From: Rhodocyclales bacterium RIFCSPLOWO2_02_FULL_63_24
GTDB lineage: Bacteria > Pseudomonadota > Gammaproteobacteria > Burkholderiales > Rhodocyclaceae
Direction of reading: 5' to 3'
Assembly: GCA_001828935.1 (NCBI GenBank)
Contig: MHZX01000129.1
Location: 1 to 46,564 of the forward strand
DNA length: 46,564 bases
Every line of letters starts with the position of its first letter. The first letter of the stretch is position 1. A program made the translations under genes and the position numbers. The notes under the pieces are model-generated. The model made no database searches, was not told where the DNA came from, and saw nothing but the letters and a program-made list of their open reading frames with translations. Of this stretch, positions 16,550 to 24,884 are shown one piece after another.

Positions 16550-17819
16550 TCCCGACAAACGCCGCAGCGCGTTCGGGCAACAGACGATAGGCGGCGTCGG
16601 CAGGCCCGCCGTAGCGGCGCAAGCCCGCGTCGAAGCGCAGCCGTTCGCCTTGCCAGGCCAATGCCGTGGTCAGCGTCCAGCCGCCATCGCCGAGGGATTT
16701 AAGTACATCGACGGAGGCCGACCAGGCGCCGCCCGGCTCGCTCCATGCCAGACGCGCCAACAGGCCGCGTTGCGCGAGGTTGCCCTGGTCGAACATGCGC
16801 GTCGAGGCCGCCGTGGCGCCGGCGACGGCCGCTGCCGGAACGCCCGGCAGGCCGCTCAGTGCCGCCCGTCGCGCGGCCTGACGCACCAGTCGTTGCCAGT
16901 CGGCCGGCGTAGGCGTCGTGCCGTCCCACCAGAATTCGCCGAGCAGCGAATAGCCCTCTGCGCTGGTCCAGGTACCCCCTACCAGCACCTTGCGCGGCGT
17001 GGCGATGGCTTCCGTGACGAGTGCGCTGTCTGCCGACAACAGCTGGGCGACCGAAGCACCATCGGCGAGCGGCACCTGTCGCTCGCCCCGCCGCTGCAAC
17101 AGGGCGGAAGCGTGAAGCTCCAGCGCATCGCTGGGCACCATGGACGCCGCGGCTCCCAGTTCCAGGCCGTAGCGATTGGAGTTGCGCAACACGCCGTGCA
17201 GATCGGCCGCGCCGACGCGACGGTAAATCTTCAAGGCCACAGAGCCATCCTCGCGCGCCTCGCCGCGCCGCTGATGGCCGGGGTTGGCGATCACCAGCGA
17301 CCAGGCGCCGTCGGCCGTGAAATTGTCCCAACTCAGCATCGGAATACCTTCCAGTTGAGGCGCTGCGAGCTGCAAGCGGCTTTCCCGCTGCAGCACGTCG
17401 AGCGGCCGGAACGCATAGGCGACATCGCCGGAGAGCATTTTCTTGCCGACCGAAAAGCGCTGTCCGCCGAGGCTGAGGTCGGCGTAGGCCTCGTTGGCGA
17501 CAAACCTTCCGCTTGGCTTGACCCCTTCCTGGCCCGATTCGGTGGCGGTCAGCAACAAGGACAGCGGGCCGACGCGCCCGCGCAATTCCTGTTCGATGCG
17601 ATAGCGGTCGCGGCCAAAATCGGTCAGCCCCAGTCCGGCCGCCAACGGACTGTCGCGGCGCAGTTCGTGGCCTTCGCCGACTAGGCGCGAGGTCCAGCCG
17701 AAATCCGGCGCGCCGTCCTCGGCGCCGGCGGACAGCGTCGCGCTGGCAGTCAGCAGTCCGGCCAGACAATGCAAGAGTCGGCGCTGACAAGACGGCGCAG
17801 TAAAGCGAAGACGCTTCAT
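16533..17819 (-). CDS. Predicted outer-membrane beta-barrel protein, uncharacterised
   Basis: A 428-aa protein of unknown family. It has a signal peptide-like start (KRLRFTAPSCQRRLLHCLA, then a hydrophobic stretch to SAGA), many short alternating hydrophobic stretches, and the C-terminal AFVGISLAY ending in an aromatic residue, as in Bam-inserted barrels. It has no recognised enzymatic motif. It is the last gene of the coupled operon with an ABC ATPase, a permease and a LolA-like carrier (ATGA overlap with the latter), so it may be the outer-membrane receiver or an exporter pore. A copy of the dispersed 22-nt repeat forms codons about 8-15 of the leader. Confidence 0.7.
   Translation of the reverse strand: MKRLRFTAPSCQRRLLHCLAGLLTASATLSAGAEDGAPDFGWTSRLVGEGHELRRDSPLAAGLGLTDFGRDRYRIEQELRGRVGPLSLLLTATESGQEGVKPSGRFVANEAYADLSLGGQRFSVGKKMLSGDVAYAFRPLDVLQRESRLQLAAPQLEGIPMLSWDNFTADGAWSLVIANPGHQRRGEAREDGSVALKIYRRVGAADLHGVLRNSNRYGLELGAAASMVPSDALELHASALLQRRGERQVPLADGASVAQLLSADSALVTEAIATPRKVLVGGTWTSAEGYSLLGEFWWDGTTPTPADWQRLVRQAARRAALSGLPGVPAAAVAGATAASTRMFDQGNLAQRGLLARLAWSEPGGAWSASVDVLKSLGDGGWTLTTALAWQGERLRFDAGLRRYGGPADAAYRLLPERAAAFVGISLAY
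17776..17797 (-). repeat. Copy of the dispersed 22-nt motif inside the beta-barrel gene leader
   Basis: Minus strand CGCCGTCTTG followed by TCAGCGCCGACT, then CTTGCATTG. It encodes part of the signal-peptide region, including CQRRL. Confidence 0.6.
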
Positions 17820-18592
17820 TGCGTCAGGTCCGCCCGCACCAGGAAGGCCGGGTTGAAGTAATCGTCGGACAGGGTCTTGTCCGTGCGCGACAGGTAGTGC
17901 ACCTCGGTCGAGCGCTCCTTCTGCAAGTGATCGATCAGGGTCATCACCGTCACCTGCTTGCGACCGTCGACAGTGCCCAATTGGAAGCGGGCCAGCTTGG
18001 CGAGTTTGTCGGAAGCGACATACAGCTCCGCCTGTACCGGATGATGATCCTTCTTCGCCAGGTAGAGCACGATGCGCGGATAGCTGACGCCCTTGCGCTG
18101 ACCAACAAGGTCAAGCTTGAGGCAGGGCACGCCGTCGATGGTCTCCTCGCCGACCTGCCGGCCGTCGTAATCCTCGCCCCAGGTCATGGTCGCGACATCA
18201 CCGGTCGAGGCTTCGCCGAGCAGCTTCTGCATGGCCGTAATGCGCAGCGGACGCTGGCTGGAGGGCATCATCAGCCAGTAGTCATCGCCCAGCATCAGCA
18301 TTTTTTGTCCGCGCTCGGTCGCGGTACGGAACAGCACCAGCGAACGGTGGCCGGGCTTCAGATAGACGGCATAGAGCCGAGTCTTGTCCAGCACGCCGGC
18401 CCTGAAGGTGCGCACCTCGGTTTCGACCCGCCCCGATTCCATGGCCAGGCGATAGGCATCGGCCTGCTTCAGCAGAGCCTTGACCTTGGCGTCCTCTGCT
18501 GCCATTACCTGCCCGCAGAGCGGAATCCCAAGTATACAAAGCGCCGCGAGACTGATCGCCGCCAGCGACAATAGTGCAATTCTCTTAAACAT
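17816..18592 (-). CDS. LolA-like outer-membrane lipoprotein-sorting protein
   Basis: A 258-aa exported protein of the LolA/LppX-like fold family (COG2834 type). MFKRIALLSLAAISLAALCILGIPLCG is the signal peptide region. The mature part has the usual repeating pattern of beta strands: VETEVRTFRAG, TRLYAVYLKPG, KMLMLGDDYWLMMPSS, WGEDYDGRQVGEETIDGVPCLKLDL and later YFNPAFLVRADL. Such proteins carry acyl chains or lipoproteins across the periplasm; here the cargo is unknown. It is distinct from housekeeping LolA in size and context. ATG 18592 is chosen because upstream residues are shadow of the permease gene. It overlaps the permease stop by 8 bp. Confidence 0.82.
   Translation of the reverse strand: MFKRIALLSLAAISLAALCILGIPLCGQVMAAEDAKVKALLKQADAYRLAMESGRVETEVRTFRAGVLDKTRLYAVYLKPGHRSLVLFRTATERGQKMLMLGDDYWLMMPSSQRPLRITAMQKLLGEASTGDVATMTWGEDYDGRQVGEETIDGVPCLKLDLVGQRKGVSYPRIVLYLAKKDHHPVQAELYVASDKLAKLARFQLGTVDGRKQVTVMTLIDHLQKERSTEVHYLSRTDKTLSDDYFNPAFLVRADLTQ
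18508..18543 (-). repeat. Dispersed repeat inside the LolA-like gene leader
   Basis: This 36-bp stretch is close to 27711-27744: both contain GCGGAATCCCA flanked by CCTGCC on one side and ACA/GCAGAGCG on the other. On the coding (minus) strand it forms the part of the signal peptide that reads LCILGIPLCG. Confidence 0.5.
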
Positions 18593-19796
18593 GGGCGAGG
18601 GCCTCCGTGACGGGTTTGTTGGCGGCGCGGCTGCTGACGATCCAGGCCGCGCCCGCCGCCAGAACGATGACGACCAGGGTGACCGCGCCATACAACACTG
18701 GCGAGAAACTGAGAAACAGCGGATAGCCGGCGGAGCGTCCCGGCGGCGGCGGCATTTCGATGCCGGCAAACAGCAGAAACACCGTTGCCGCGCCCGCCAG
18801 CAACATCCCGAATGCAGAGCCGACGCCGCCGATCAGCATGCCTTCGAGTACGAAGTTGCGCACGATCTCGGCGGGCAGGGTGCCGATCGCGCGCAGGGTG
18901 CCGATCTCGCGTGTCCGCTCGACCACGGCCATGCCCAGCGTGTTGCTCATGGCGAACAGCACGATGCAGATCATGATCATGCCGAGGATGCCGAAGATGC
19001 GGTTGTAGAGCGCCCGTACGGCCTGGTAGAACACCGCCAGGTCGCGCCAGGTCTTGACCGCCAGGTCAGGCTGCATTTCCCTGACGCGAGCGGCGATGGC
19101 CTCGGTGTCCGCGGTCTCCTTGAGATAGACGGACAGCGTGCCGGCCTTGTCGCTGAGCAGAAGCTTTTGCACCGAGGCCAGGTCGGCCAGCACCAGTCGC
19201 TTGTCGATCTCCGGCACACCGACGCTGGCGATGCCGCTGACCAAAACATCCACCGCATTCAGGTTGCCTTCGGTGGTGGTGGACAACAGGGTCAACGAAC
19301 TGCCGACCTTGGCCTTCATCAGGCGTGCCAGCTCGTTGCCGATGACCACTTCCGGCGCTGCTGCTGCAGCGGCGGGAGGCTGCCCGGCGATGAAGTTCAT
19401 CTGCGGACCACGCAGGCGAAAATCGATGTCGGGAACGACGCCGCTGCCGACGAACACCGCCGACTTGTCGCCGTTGGAAATCAGCCCAGAGAACTGCACG
19501 CGCGGCGCCACGGCGCGCACTTCCGGCATCGCGGCGAATTTCGCCGCGAGCGCCTCGGAATCGGCCAGGCCATGCTGCATCGGCACGTCTTCGTCGCCGT
19601 CGAAGCCGCGAACATGGGCAACCACCACATGACCCGTATCGCGCGCCGTCATTTCCTGCAGCGATTCGTAGGTGAATAGCGCGAAGCCGCCACTGCCCAG
19701 CACCGCCGCGCTTCCCAGCGCCGTAATCAACATCGCCATGAGCGAGCGCCGCCGGTTGCGCATGACGTTCTTCCAGGCAAACATCAGCCACTTCAT
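18585..19796 (-). CDS. ABC transporter permease, FtsX/LolE/MacB type
   Basis: A 403-aa permease. It has an N-terminal transmembrane helix (NRRRSLMAMLITALGSAAVLG), a large periplasmic MacB_PCD-like domain (residues about 45-240) and a C-terminal FtsX domain with three helices (about 270-400), including RTREIGTLRAIGTLPAEIVRNFVLEG, the coupling segment. The topology matches LolC/LolE and MacB, which extract substrates from the inner membrane without importing them. Only one permease gene is present, so a homodimer is likely. It is coupled to the ATPase upstream by ATGA. Confidence 0.9.
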   Translation of the reverse strand: MKWLMFAWKNVMRNRRRSLMAMLITALGSAAVLGSGGFALFTYESLQEMTARDTGHVVVAHVRGFDGDEDVPMQHGLADSEALAAKFAAMPEVRAVAPRVQFSGLISNGDKSAVFVGSGVVPDIDFRLRGPQMNFIAGQPPAAAAAAPEVVIGNELARLMKAKVGSSLTLLSTTTEGNLNAVDVLVSGIASVGVPEIDKRLVLADLASVQKLLLSDKAGTLSVYLKETADTEAIAARVREMQPDLAVKTWRDLAVFYQAVRALYNRIFGILGMIMICIVLFAMSNTLGMAVVERTREIGTLRAIGTLPAEIVRNFVLEGMLIGGVGSAFGMLLAGAATVFLLFAGIEMPPPPGRSAGYPLFLSFSPVLYGAVTLVVIVLAAGAAWIVSSRAANKPVTEALAHV

Positions 19797-20473
19797 TGCA
19801 GTTCTCCATCGATCAGGTGCAGCACACGATCGCAATGCGAACTCATGCGCTCGTCGTGGGTCGCCACCACCACCGAGGCGTTGCGCTCATGTGCCAACTC
19901 ATGCAGAAGATCGACGATCTGCCGCGCCGTGGTCGAATCGAGATTGGCCGTCGGCTCGTCGGCAATCACCAGCGCCGGCGATTTGACCAGGGCGCGGGCG
20001 ATCGCCACGCGCTGGCGCTGGCCGCCCGACAGCGCATCGGGCAGACGCCGGGCAAAGTCTTCCAGCCCCACCCGCTGCAGCGCCGTCATCACCCGCTGGC
20101 GGCGTTCTGCCGCTGCGACGCCGAGCAGCAGCAATGGGTACTCGACGTTGTCGAACACCGTCATCACCGGCACCAGGTTGAAGCCTTGGAATATGAAACC
20201 GACTTTCTCCCGACGCAAGCGGGTCAGGCCGATCTCGTCGAGACCGTCGATCGAAACGCCTCCGACTTCGCGCTCGCCGGCATCGGGCGTGTCGATCAGG
20301 CCGCAAAGATTCAGCAGCGTGCTTTTGCCGCTACCGGAAGGCCCCGTCAGGGCCACCATTTCGCCGCTGCCGACATCCAAACTGACCCCCTTCAGGGCCT
20401 CCACGCTGGTCTCGCCCACTTGGTAGCTCTTGCGCAGTCCGATGAGGCGCACGGTGCAAGTTTCCGCGTTCAT
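19793..20473 (-). CDS. ABC transporter ATP-binding protein, LolD/MacB type
   Basis: A 226-aa ATPase with Walker A GPSGSGKST, Q-loop FIFQGFNLVPVMTVFDNVEYPL, signature LSGGQRQRVAIARAL, Walker B LVIADEPT with ANLDS, and the H-loop ATHDERM. The pattern of the Q-loop region is that of the LolD/MacB/FtsE class that works with FtsX-type permeases. It overlaps the secreted protein upstream and the permease downstream by 4 bp each. It energises the envelope system of this operon. Confidence 0.93.
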   Translation of the reverse strand: MNAETCTVRLIGLRKSYQVGETSVEALKGVSLDVGSGEMVALTGPSGSGKSTLLNLCGLIDTPDAGEREVGGVSIDGLDEIGLTRLRREKVGFIFQGFNLVPVMTVFDNVEYPLLLLGVAAAERRQRVMTALQRVGLEDFARRLPDALSGGQRQRVAIARALVKSPALVIADEPTANLDSTTARQIVDLLHELAHERNASVVVATHDERMSSHCDRVLHLIDGELQ

Positions 20474-21042
20474 TTTTCAGCCTCTTTGAGTTGGGCTTCC
20501 ACCACCCCCAGTTCAGCGCGGAACCCGGCCGGCGCCGTCGCCAGCAGCGGACTGCGCCGCATCTCGGCCAGCAAGGACTTGCCGGCGGCGCGGCGATGAA
20601 AAATGCCGTCAGGCAACGCGACGAAGGTTGCCGCAGCCACCATCCGCGTTGCAAGGCTTGCCGGCGTGCCCTGTACCAGCAATCGGTCGTGCTCGGGGCG
20701 CAAGGAGGCCAGGGCCTGGTCTATGTGGTCGAGTCCCTGTTCGGAAAATTTCATTTTCTTCCACGGCAGCCAGGCGGCTTTGGCCTTGAGCGCATGGGCG
20801 CTGCCCAGATAGGCCGAGTAGAGCGGTTGCAAGGCAGGGTTGCCGGGCGCAGCCTGAAATGCCGCGATGGCCGCATCGAGTTGATCGGCGTCGCCTTGGC
20901 GGGCTCGGTTGAACTGGCTCAGTGCCGCCTCGAAAGCCGCATCGGTGGCCGTCTGCGCGCGAGCGTAAGTGGGAATGCCGGCGACCGGAAGCATGAGCAA
21001 CGCCAGCAGGAACAGCCGGCCACGGAATACGAGAAATTGCAT
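20470..21042 (-). CDS. Exported helical protein, first gene of the envelope ABC operon
   Basis: A 190-aa protein that I do not recognise. It starts with a signal peptide (MQFLVFRGRLFLLALLMLPVAGIPTYARAQ, broken near Ala-Gln), so it should be periplasmic. The rest is predicted helical, with TPR-like spacing (FNRARQGDADQLDAAIAAFQ, LYSAYLGSAHALKAKAAW). There are no cysteines in a lipobox. The ATG at 21042 has GTGGAG 8 nt upstream. Its position as first gene, coupled to the ATPase by ATGA, suggests an adaptor or substrate-binding role in the same export process. Confidence 0.7.
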   Translation of the reverse strand: MQFLVFRGRLFLLALLMLPVAGIPTYARAQTATDAAFEAALSQFNRARQGDADQLDAAIAAFQAAPGNPALQPLYSAYLGSAHALKAKAAWLPWKKMKFSEQGLDHIDQALASLRPEHDRLLVQGTPASLATRMVAAATFVALPDGIFHRRAAGKSLLAEMRRSPLLATAPAGFRAELGVVEAQLKEAEK

Positions 21043-21163
21043 GACGGAAGCTCCACTGGGTTGAAAGTGAAGCCATGCTAGAAGACCGCCAAGGAGCCGT
21101 CAGCCGCTTTGCGACGAATTGAAGATAGAGCGGCGTGAATGGCGCTGACCGGCGATGAATGGA

Positions 21164-21192
21164 CTTGAAATTTGTTTTCGGGCGCTCATGTA
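21164..21192 (+). promoter_or_regulatory. Sigma-32 (heat-shock) type promoter of hsp20
   Basis: CTTGAAA at 21164-21170 equals the sigma-32 -35 consensus. It is followed, 13 bp later, by GCTCATGTA (21184-21192), close to the CCCCATNTA -10 consensus. It lies 55 nt before the start of an hsp20-family gene, which is where heat-shock control is expected. Confidence 0.65.
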
Positions 21193-21246
21193 GTGCGCGA
21201 GGCCCCTACTCTGAGCGAGGCCGCCAACTTGAAAAAGGAGAATGAA

Positions 21247-21660
21247 ATGAGCAACTTGATTCGTCGCGATGCTCTCGATGACTTGTTCCGTGGTTTCTTT
21301 GTCCGTCCGGTCGATTTTGGATCGCAGGCCGAGGCGCCCGCGGTCAAGATCGATGTCAAGGAACAGGAAAACGGTTATTTGGTCCATGCCGAGATTCCGG
21401 GCGTCAGGAAGGAAGACATCCATGTCGCCGTCGATGGCGCCATTGTCGCGATCAGCGCCGAGCGACGTGAAGAAAAGGATGTGAAACAGGGCGAGCAGGT
21501 GCTGCGCACCGAGCGCTATTTCGGCAAGGTTTCGCGCAGCTTCCAGTTGGCACAGGAGATCGACGAGGCGCAGGTGACCGCCAAATACACCGATGGCGTT
21601 CTCGAACTGAGCCTGCCGAAGAAAGCGGCAACACAGGCACGCAGAATCACTATCCAATAG
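21247..21660 (+). CDS. Small heat shock protein, Hsp20/alpha-crystallin family
   Basis: A 137-aa ATP-independent holdase chaperone. The alpha-crystallin domain spans about residues 38-130: PAVKIDVKEQENGYLVHAEIPGVRKEDI, the RTERYFGKVSRSFQL strand and the GVLELSLPK segment. ATG 21247 is preceded by a strong AAGGAG at 6-7 nt. A sigma-32-type promoter lies upstream and a strong hairpin terminator downstream, so it is a single-gene unit. Length is normal for class A bacterial small Hsp. Confidence 0.95.
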   Translation: MSNLIRRDALDDLFRGFFVRPVDFGSQAEAPAVKIDVKEQENGYLVHAEIPGVRKEDIHVAVDGAIVAISAERREEKDVKQGEQVLRTERYFGKVSRSFQLAQEIDEAQVTAKYTDGVLELSLPKKAATQARRITIQ

Positions 21661-21664
21661 CGAT

Positions 21665-21686
21665 AGTCGGCGCTGACGGTGCGGCG
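21665..21686 (-). repeat. Copy of the dispersed 22-nt motif
   Basis: On the minus strand this reads CGCCGCACCG followed by TCAGCGCCGACT. It sits 5 bp beyond the hsp20 stop, before the terminator hairpin. See the other copies at 5060, 6622, 17776 and 39293. Confidence 0.6.
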
Positions 21687-21711
21687 AGTGGATCGCACCG
21701 AGGTATCGCGC

Positions 21712-21755
21712 AAACAGGGCAGCCCATGGCATGGCCGGAGCTTGCCCTGTTTTAT
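21712..21755 (+). terminator. Intrinsic terminator after hsp20
   Basis: AAACAGGGCA (21712-21721) pairs perfectly with TGCCCTGTTT (21743-21752) across a GC-rich 21-nt loop that can pair further. The stem ends in TTTT on the plus strand. It closes the hsp20 unit before the argB promoter. Confidence 0.7.
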
Positions 21756-21771
21756 GTCGGCTCGGTATCCC

Positions 21772-22717
<946 letters not shown>

Positions 22718-22732
22718 TCCACTGGACACGCC

Positions 22733-23320
22733 ATGAACGAAGCCCGCGCCGCCAAGGTTGGCGAAAAGAAGCTCCTGATCCTGCAGACCATTGCCGAAAT
22801 GCTGGAACGCCCGGCGGTGGAGAAAGTCACCACGGCCCTGCTCGCCAAGCAGTTGCAGGTTTCGGAAGCCGCGCTGTATCGCCATTTCGCCAGCAAGGCG
22901 CAGATGTACGAGGGCCTCATCGAGTTCATCGAGAGCGGCGTATTTTCAGTGATTACCCAGATCGAGGCGGCCGAGGAATCCGGCCTCAAGCAGGCCGAGG
23001 CCATCATCGCGTCATTGCTGCGCTTTGCGCAGAAGAACCGCGGCTTGACGCGGGTGCTGGTGGGCGACGCCCTGGTGCACGAAAATCCGCGCCTGCAAGC
23101 CCGCATCAACCAGTTGCTGGACCGAATCGAATCGACCCTCAAGCAGTGTCTGAAAGTGGCCGCGGCGCAGGGAGCGCTGAATGCCGAGCATGATTTCGGC
23201 GCTCATGCCGACCTGCTGGTCTGCTATACCTTGGGCCGCTGGCAACGCTTTGTCAAAAGCAGCTTCAAGGACGATCCGCTGGCAAGCTGGCCCGCGCAGT
23301 GGCCCATCCTGCGCGCCTGA
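22733..23320 (+). CDS. slmA: Nucleoid occlusion factor SlmA, TetR family
   Basis: A 195-aa TetR-family DNA-binding protein. In E. coli SlmA binds sites over the chromosome and antagonises FtsZ polymerisation near the nucleoid. The recognition helix region TTALLAKQLQVSEAALYRHFASKAQMYEGLIEFIE is nearly the classical SlmA signature. The length fits (198 in E. coli). The gene is co-directional with argB and its stop is 7 bp from the end of the HD-GYP regulator gene on the other strand. The role is inferred from family identity. Confidence 0.9.
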   Translation: MNEARAAKVGEKKLLILQTIAEMLERPAVEKVTTALLAKQLQVSEAALYRHFASKAQMYEGLIEFIESGVFSVITQIEAAEESGLKQAEAIIASLLRFAQKNRGLTRVLVGDALVHENPRLQARINQLLDRIESTLKQCLKVAAAQGALNAEHDFGAHADLLVCYTLGRWQRFVKSSFKDDPLASWPAQWPILRA

Positions 23321-23327
23321 TGTTGCG

Positions 23328-24884
23328 TTAGCCGTTGTCGACGTTCTCCGCCTGGGCGCCGGCGACCAGGTCGTCAAGCGCTCCGCTCCGGTAAAGGCGC
23401 AGGAAAGCGTCCACCACGCGCGGCTCGAAGTGGGCCCCGGAATCCTGCAGCAGTTGTTCGACGGCCCGCTCCGGCTCCCAGGGACCTTTGTAGGGACGGG
23501 TGCTGACCAGTGCGTCGAACACATCCACCACGGCTACGATGCGCGATTCGAAGGGAATCTGTTCGCCCTTGAGGCCATCGGGATAACCGCTGCCGCCCCA
23601 GCGTTCATGATGCGTCAGCGCCACGGAACGCGCCAAATCCAGCGAGGGATTGCGGCTCAGGATGGCATCGCCAATTCGCGGATGGTTTTGTATCAGCGCA
23701 AATTCCTCGCGGGTGAGTTTGCCCGGCTTCTTCAGGATATCGTCCGGGATGCCGACCTTGCCGACATCATGCAGGCAGCTGGCCTGGGCATAGGCGGCGG
23801 CGGTTTCGGCATCCAGGCCTAGTTCCAGCGCCAACCGCCGCGTGTACTCCTCGATCCGGCGGATATGGCTCCCGGTCGTACTGTCCTTGAACTCGGCCAC
23901 TTCGGCCAGCATGTCGATGGCCTGGTCGTAGGATTCTTCGAGGCTGCGATGCAGGAAAAAATTATGCATCGCGGCAGCGCACTGGTTGGCCATGATCTCG
24001 ATCAGTTCGCCGTCGACGGTGCTGAGACTTTCGTCCGCTTCAAGATAAACGAATCCGAAGGTCTCGTTGCGCACCCGCAAGGGCAGAATAAGGGCGCCGC
24101 TGCGCAGATTTTTGGGCGCTTCCTGGGTCAGGATGGCTTGCGAACATAGCTCGACGATCTCACGCCGGCGCGCCTCGTTGCCCGGCATGTCGTCAAGCTC
24201 GCCGGTCCCTGCGCGAATGCTGACGCCGTCGCCTTCAAGCGTGGCCATGATGCCGTCGATGGTCGAGATCAACGCCGAATGTCCCAGATTGCAAAAGCCG
24301 ATGATCTGCAGCAGCAGGCCGCGAAAATAGTCCTCGAGCTGGTTGCGTTCCAGATTGTAGAGTTCGGGAGTGACATCGAGTATGCGGCGCAGGCCGATGC
24401 GGTTGAGCTCGATGGTCTGTAGATCGCGATAGCCCTTGAGCGCCAGGCGCACCGTGGCGTAAAGCTTCTGCGTGGTGAGCTCGGTCTTGTCCTTGTAGTC
24501 GTCGATATCGAAGTTGTCGATGACGTAGCGTTCCGGCGCCAGCCCCGGCTGGCCGGTACGAATCACCAGCCGCATCATCGCGTTGCGCAGCTCGTTGCGG
24601 ATGAACGCCACCAGTTGCAGTCCCGCGTCGTCGGATTCCATCACGACGTCGATCAAGGCCAGCGCGATATCGGGATGTTCGCGCAGCAGCCGCTGGGCTT
24701 CGGCCGCCGACCCCGCGTCGATCAGTCGCAGCGGGCGGCCAGCGAATTCGAAGCCGCGCAGATTGAGCGCCGTAAGCTGTCGCACATCCGGTTCGTCGTC
24801 CACCACCAGCAGCTTCCAGGGCGTGACCCTGGGTTTGGCAACGTCATGGTGCTTGGCGTCCGGCAGCTTGCGTACGATCTTCAT
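23328..24884 (-). CDS. Response regulator with DUF3369 and HD-GYP c-di-GMP phosphodiesterase domain
   Basis: A 518-aa protein: REC domain (about residues 22-145, acidic pocket Asp29/Asp30, phosphoacceptor Asp79 in LALIDVVM, Lys at 133), DUF3369 GAF-like region (about 150-310), and HD-GYP (about 325-500). HD residues are His372-Asp373 in CLHDVGKVGIP, and the GYP signature is at 433-435 in GSGYPDGLKG. HD-GYP proteins hydrolyse cyclic di-GMP; residues for activity are intact. ATG 24884 was preferred over a longer frame, because the upstream part is shadow of the kinase gene. It overlaps the kinase gene by 41 bp, so the two form a two-component pair. Confidence 0.93.
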   Translation of the reverse strand: MKIVRKLPDAKHHDVAKPRVTPWKLLVVDDEPDVRQLTALNLRGFEFAGRPLRLIDAGSAAEAQRLLREHPDIALALIDVVMESDDAGLQLVAFIRNELRNAMMRLVIRTGQPGLAPERYVIDNFDIDDYKDKTELTTQKLYATVRLALKGYRDLQTIELNRIGLRRILDVTPELYNLERNQLEDYFRGLLLQIIGFCNLGHSALISTIDGIMATLEGDGVSIRAGTGELDDMPGNEARRREIVELCSQAILTQEAPKNLRSGALILPLRVRNETFGFVYLEADESLSTVDGELIEIMANQCAAAMHNFFLHRSLEESYDQAIDMLAEVAEFKDSTTGSHIRRIEEYTRRLALELGLDAETAAAYAQASCLHDVGKVGIPDDILKKPGKLTREEFALIQNHPRIGDAILSRNPSLDLARSVALTHHERWGGSGYPDGLKGEQIPFESRIVAVVDVFDALVSTRPYKGPWEPERAVEQLLQDSGAHFEPRVVDAFLRLYRSGALDDLVAGAQAENVDNG

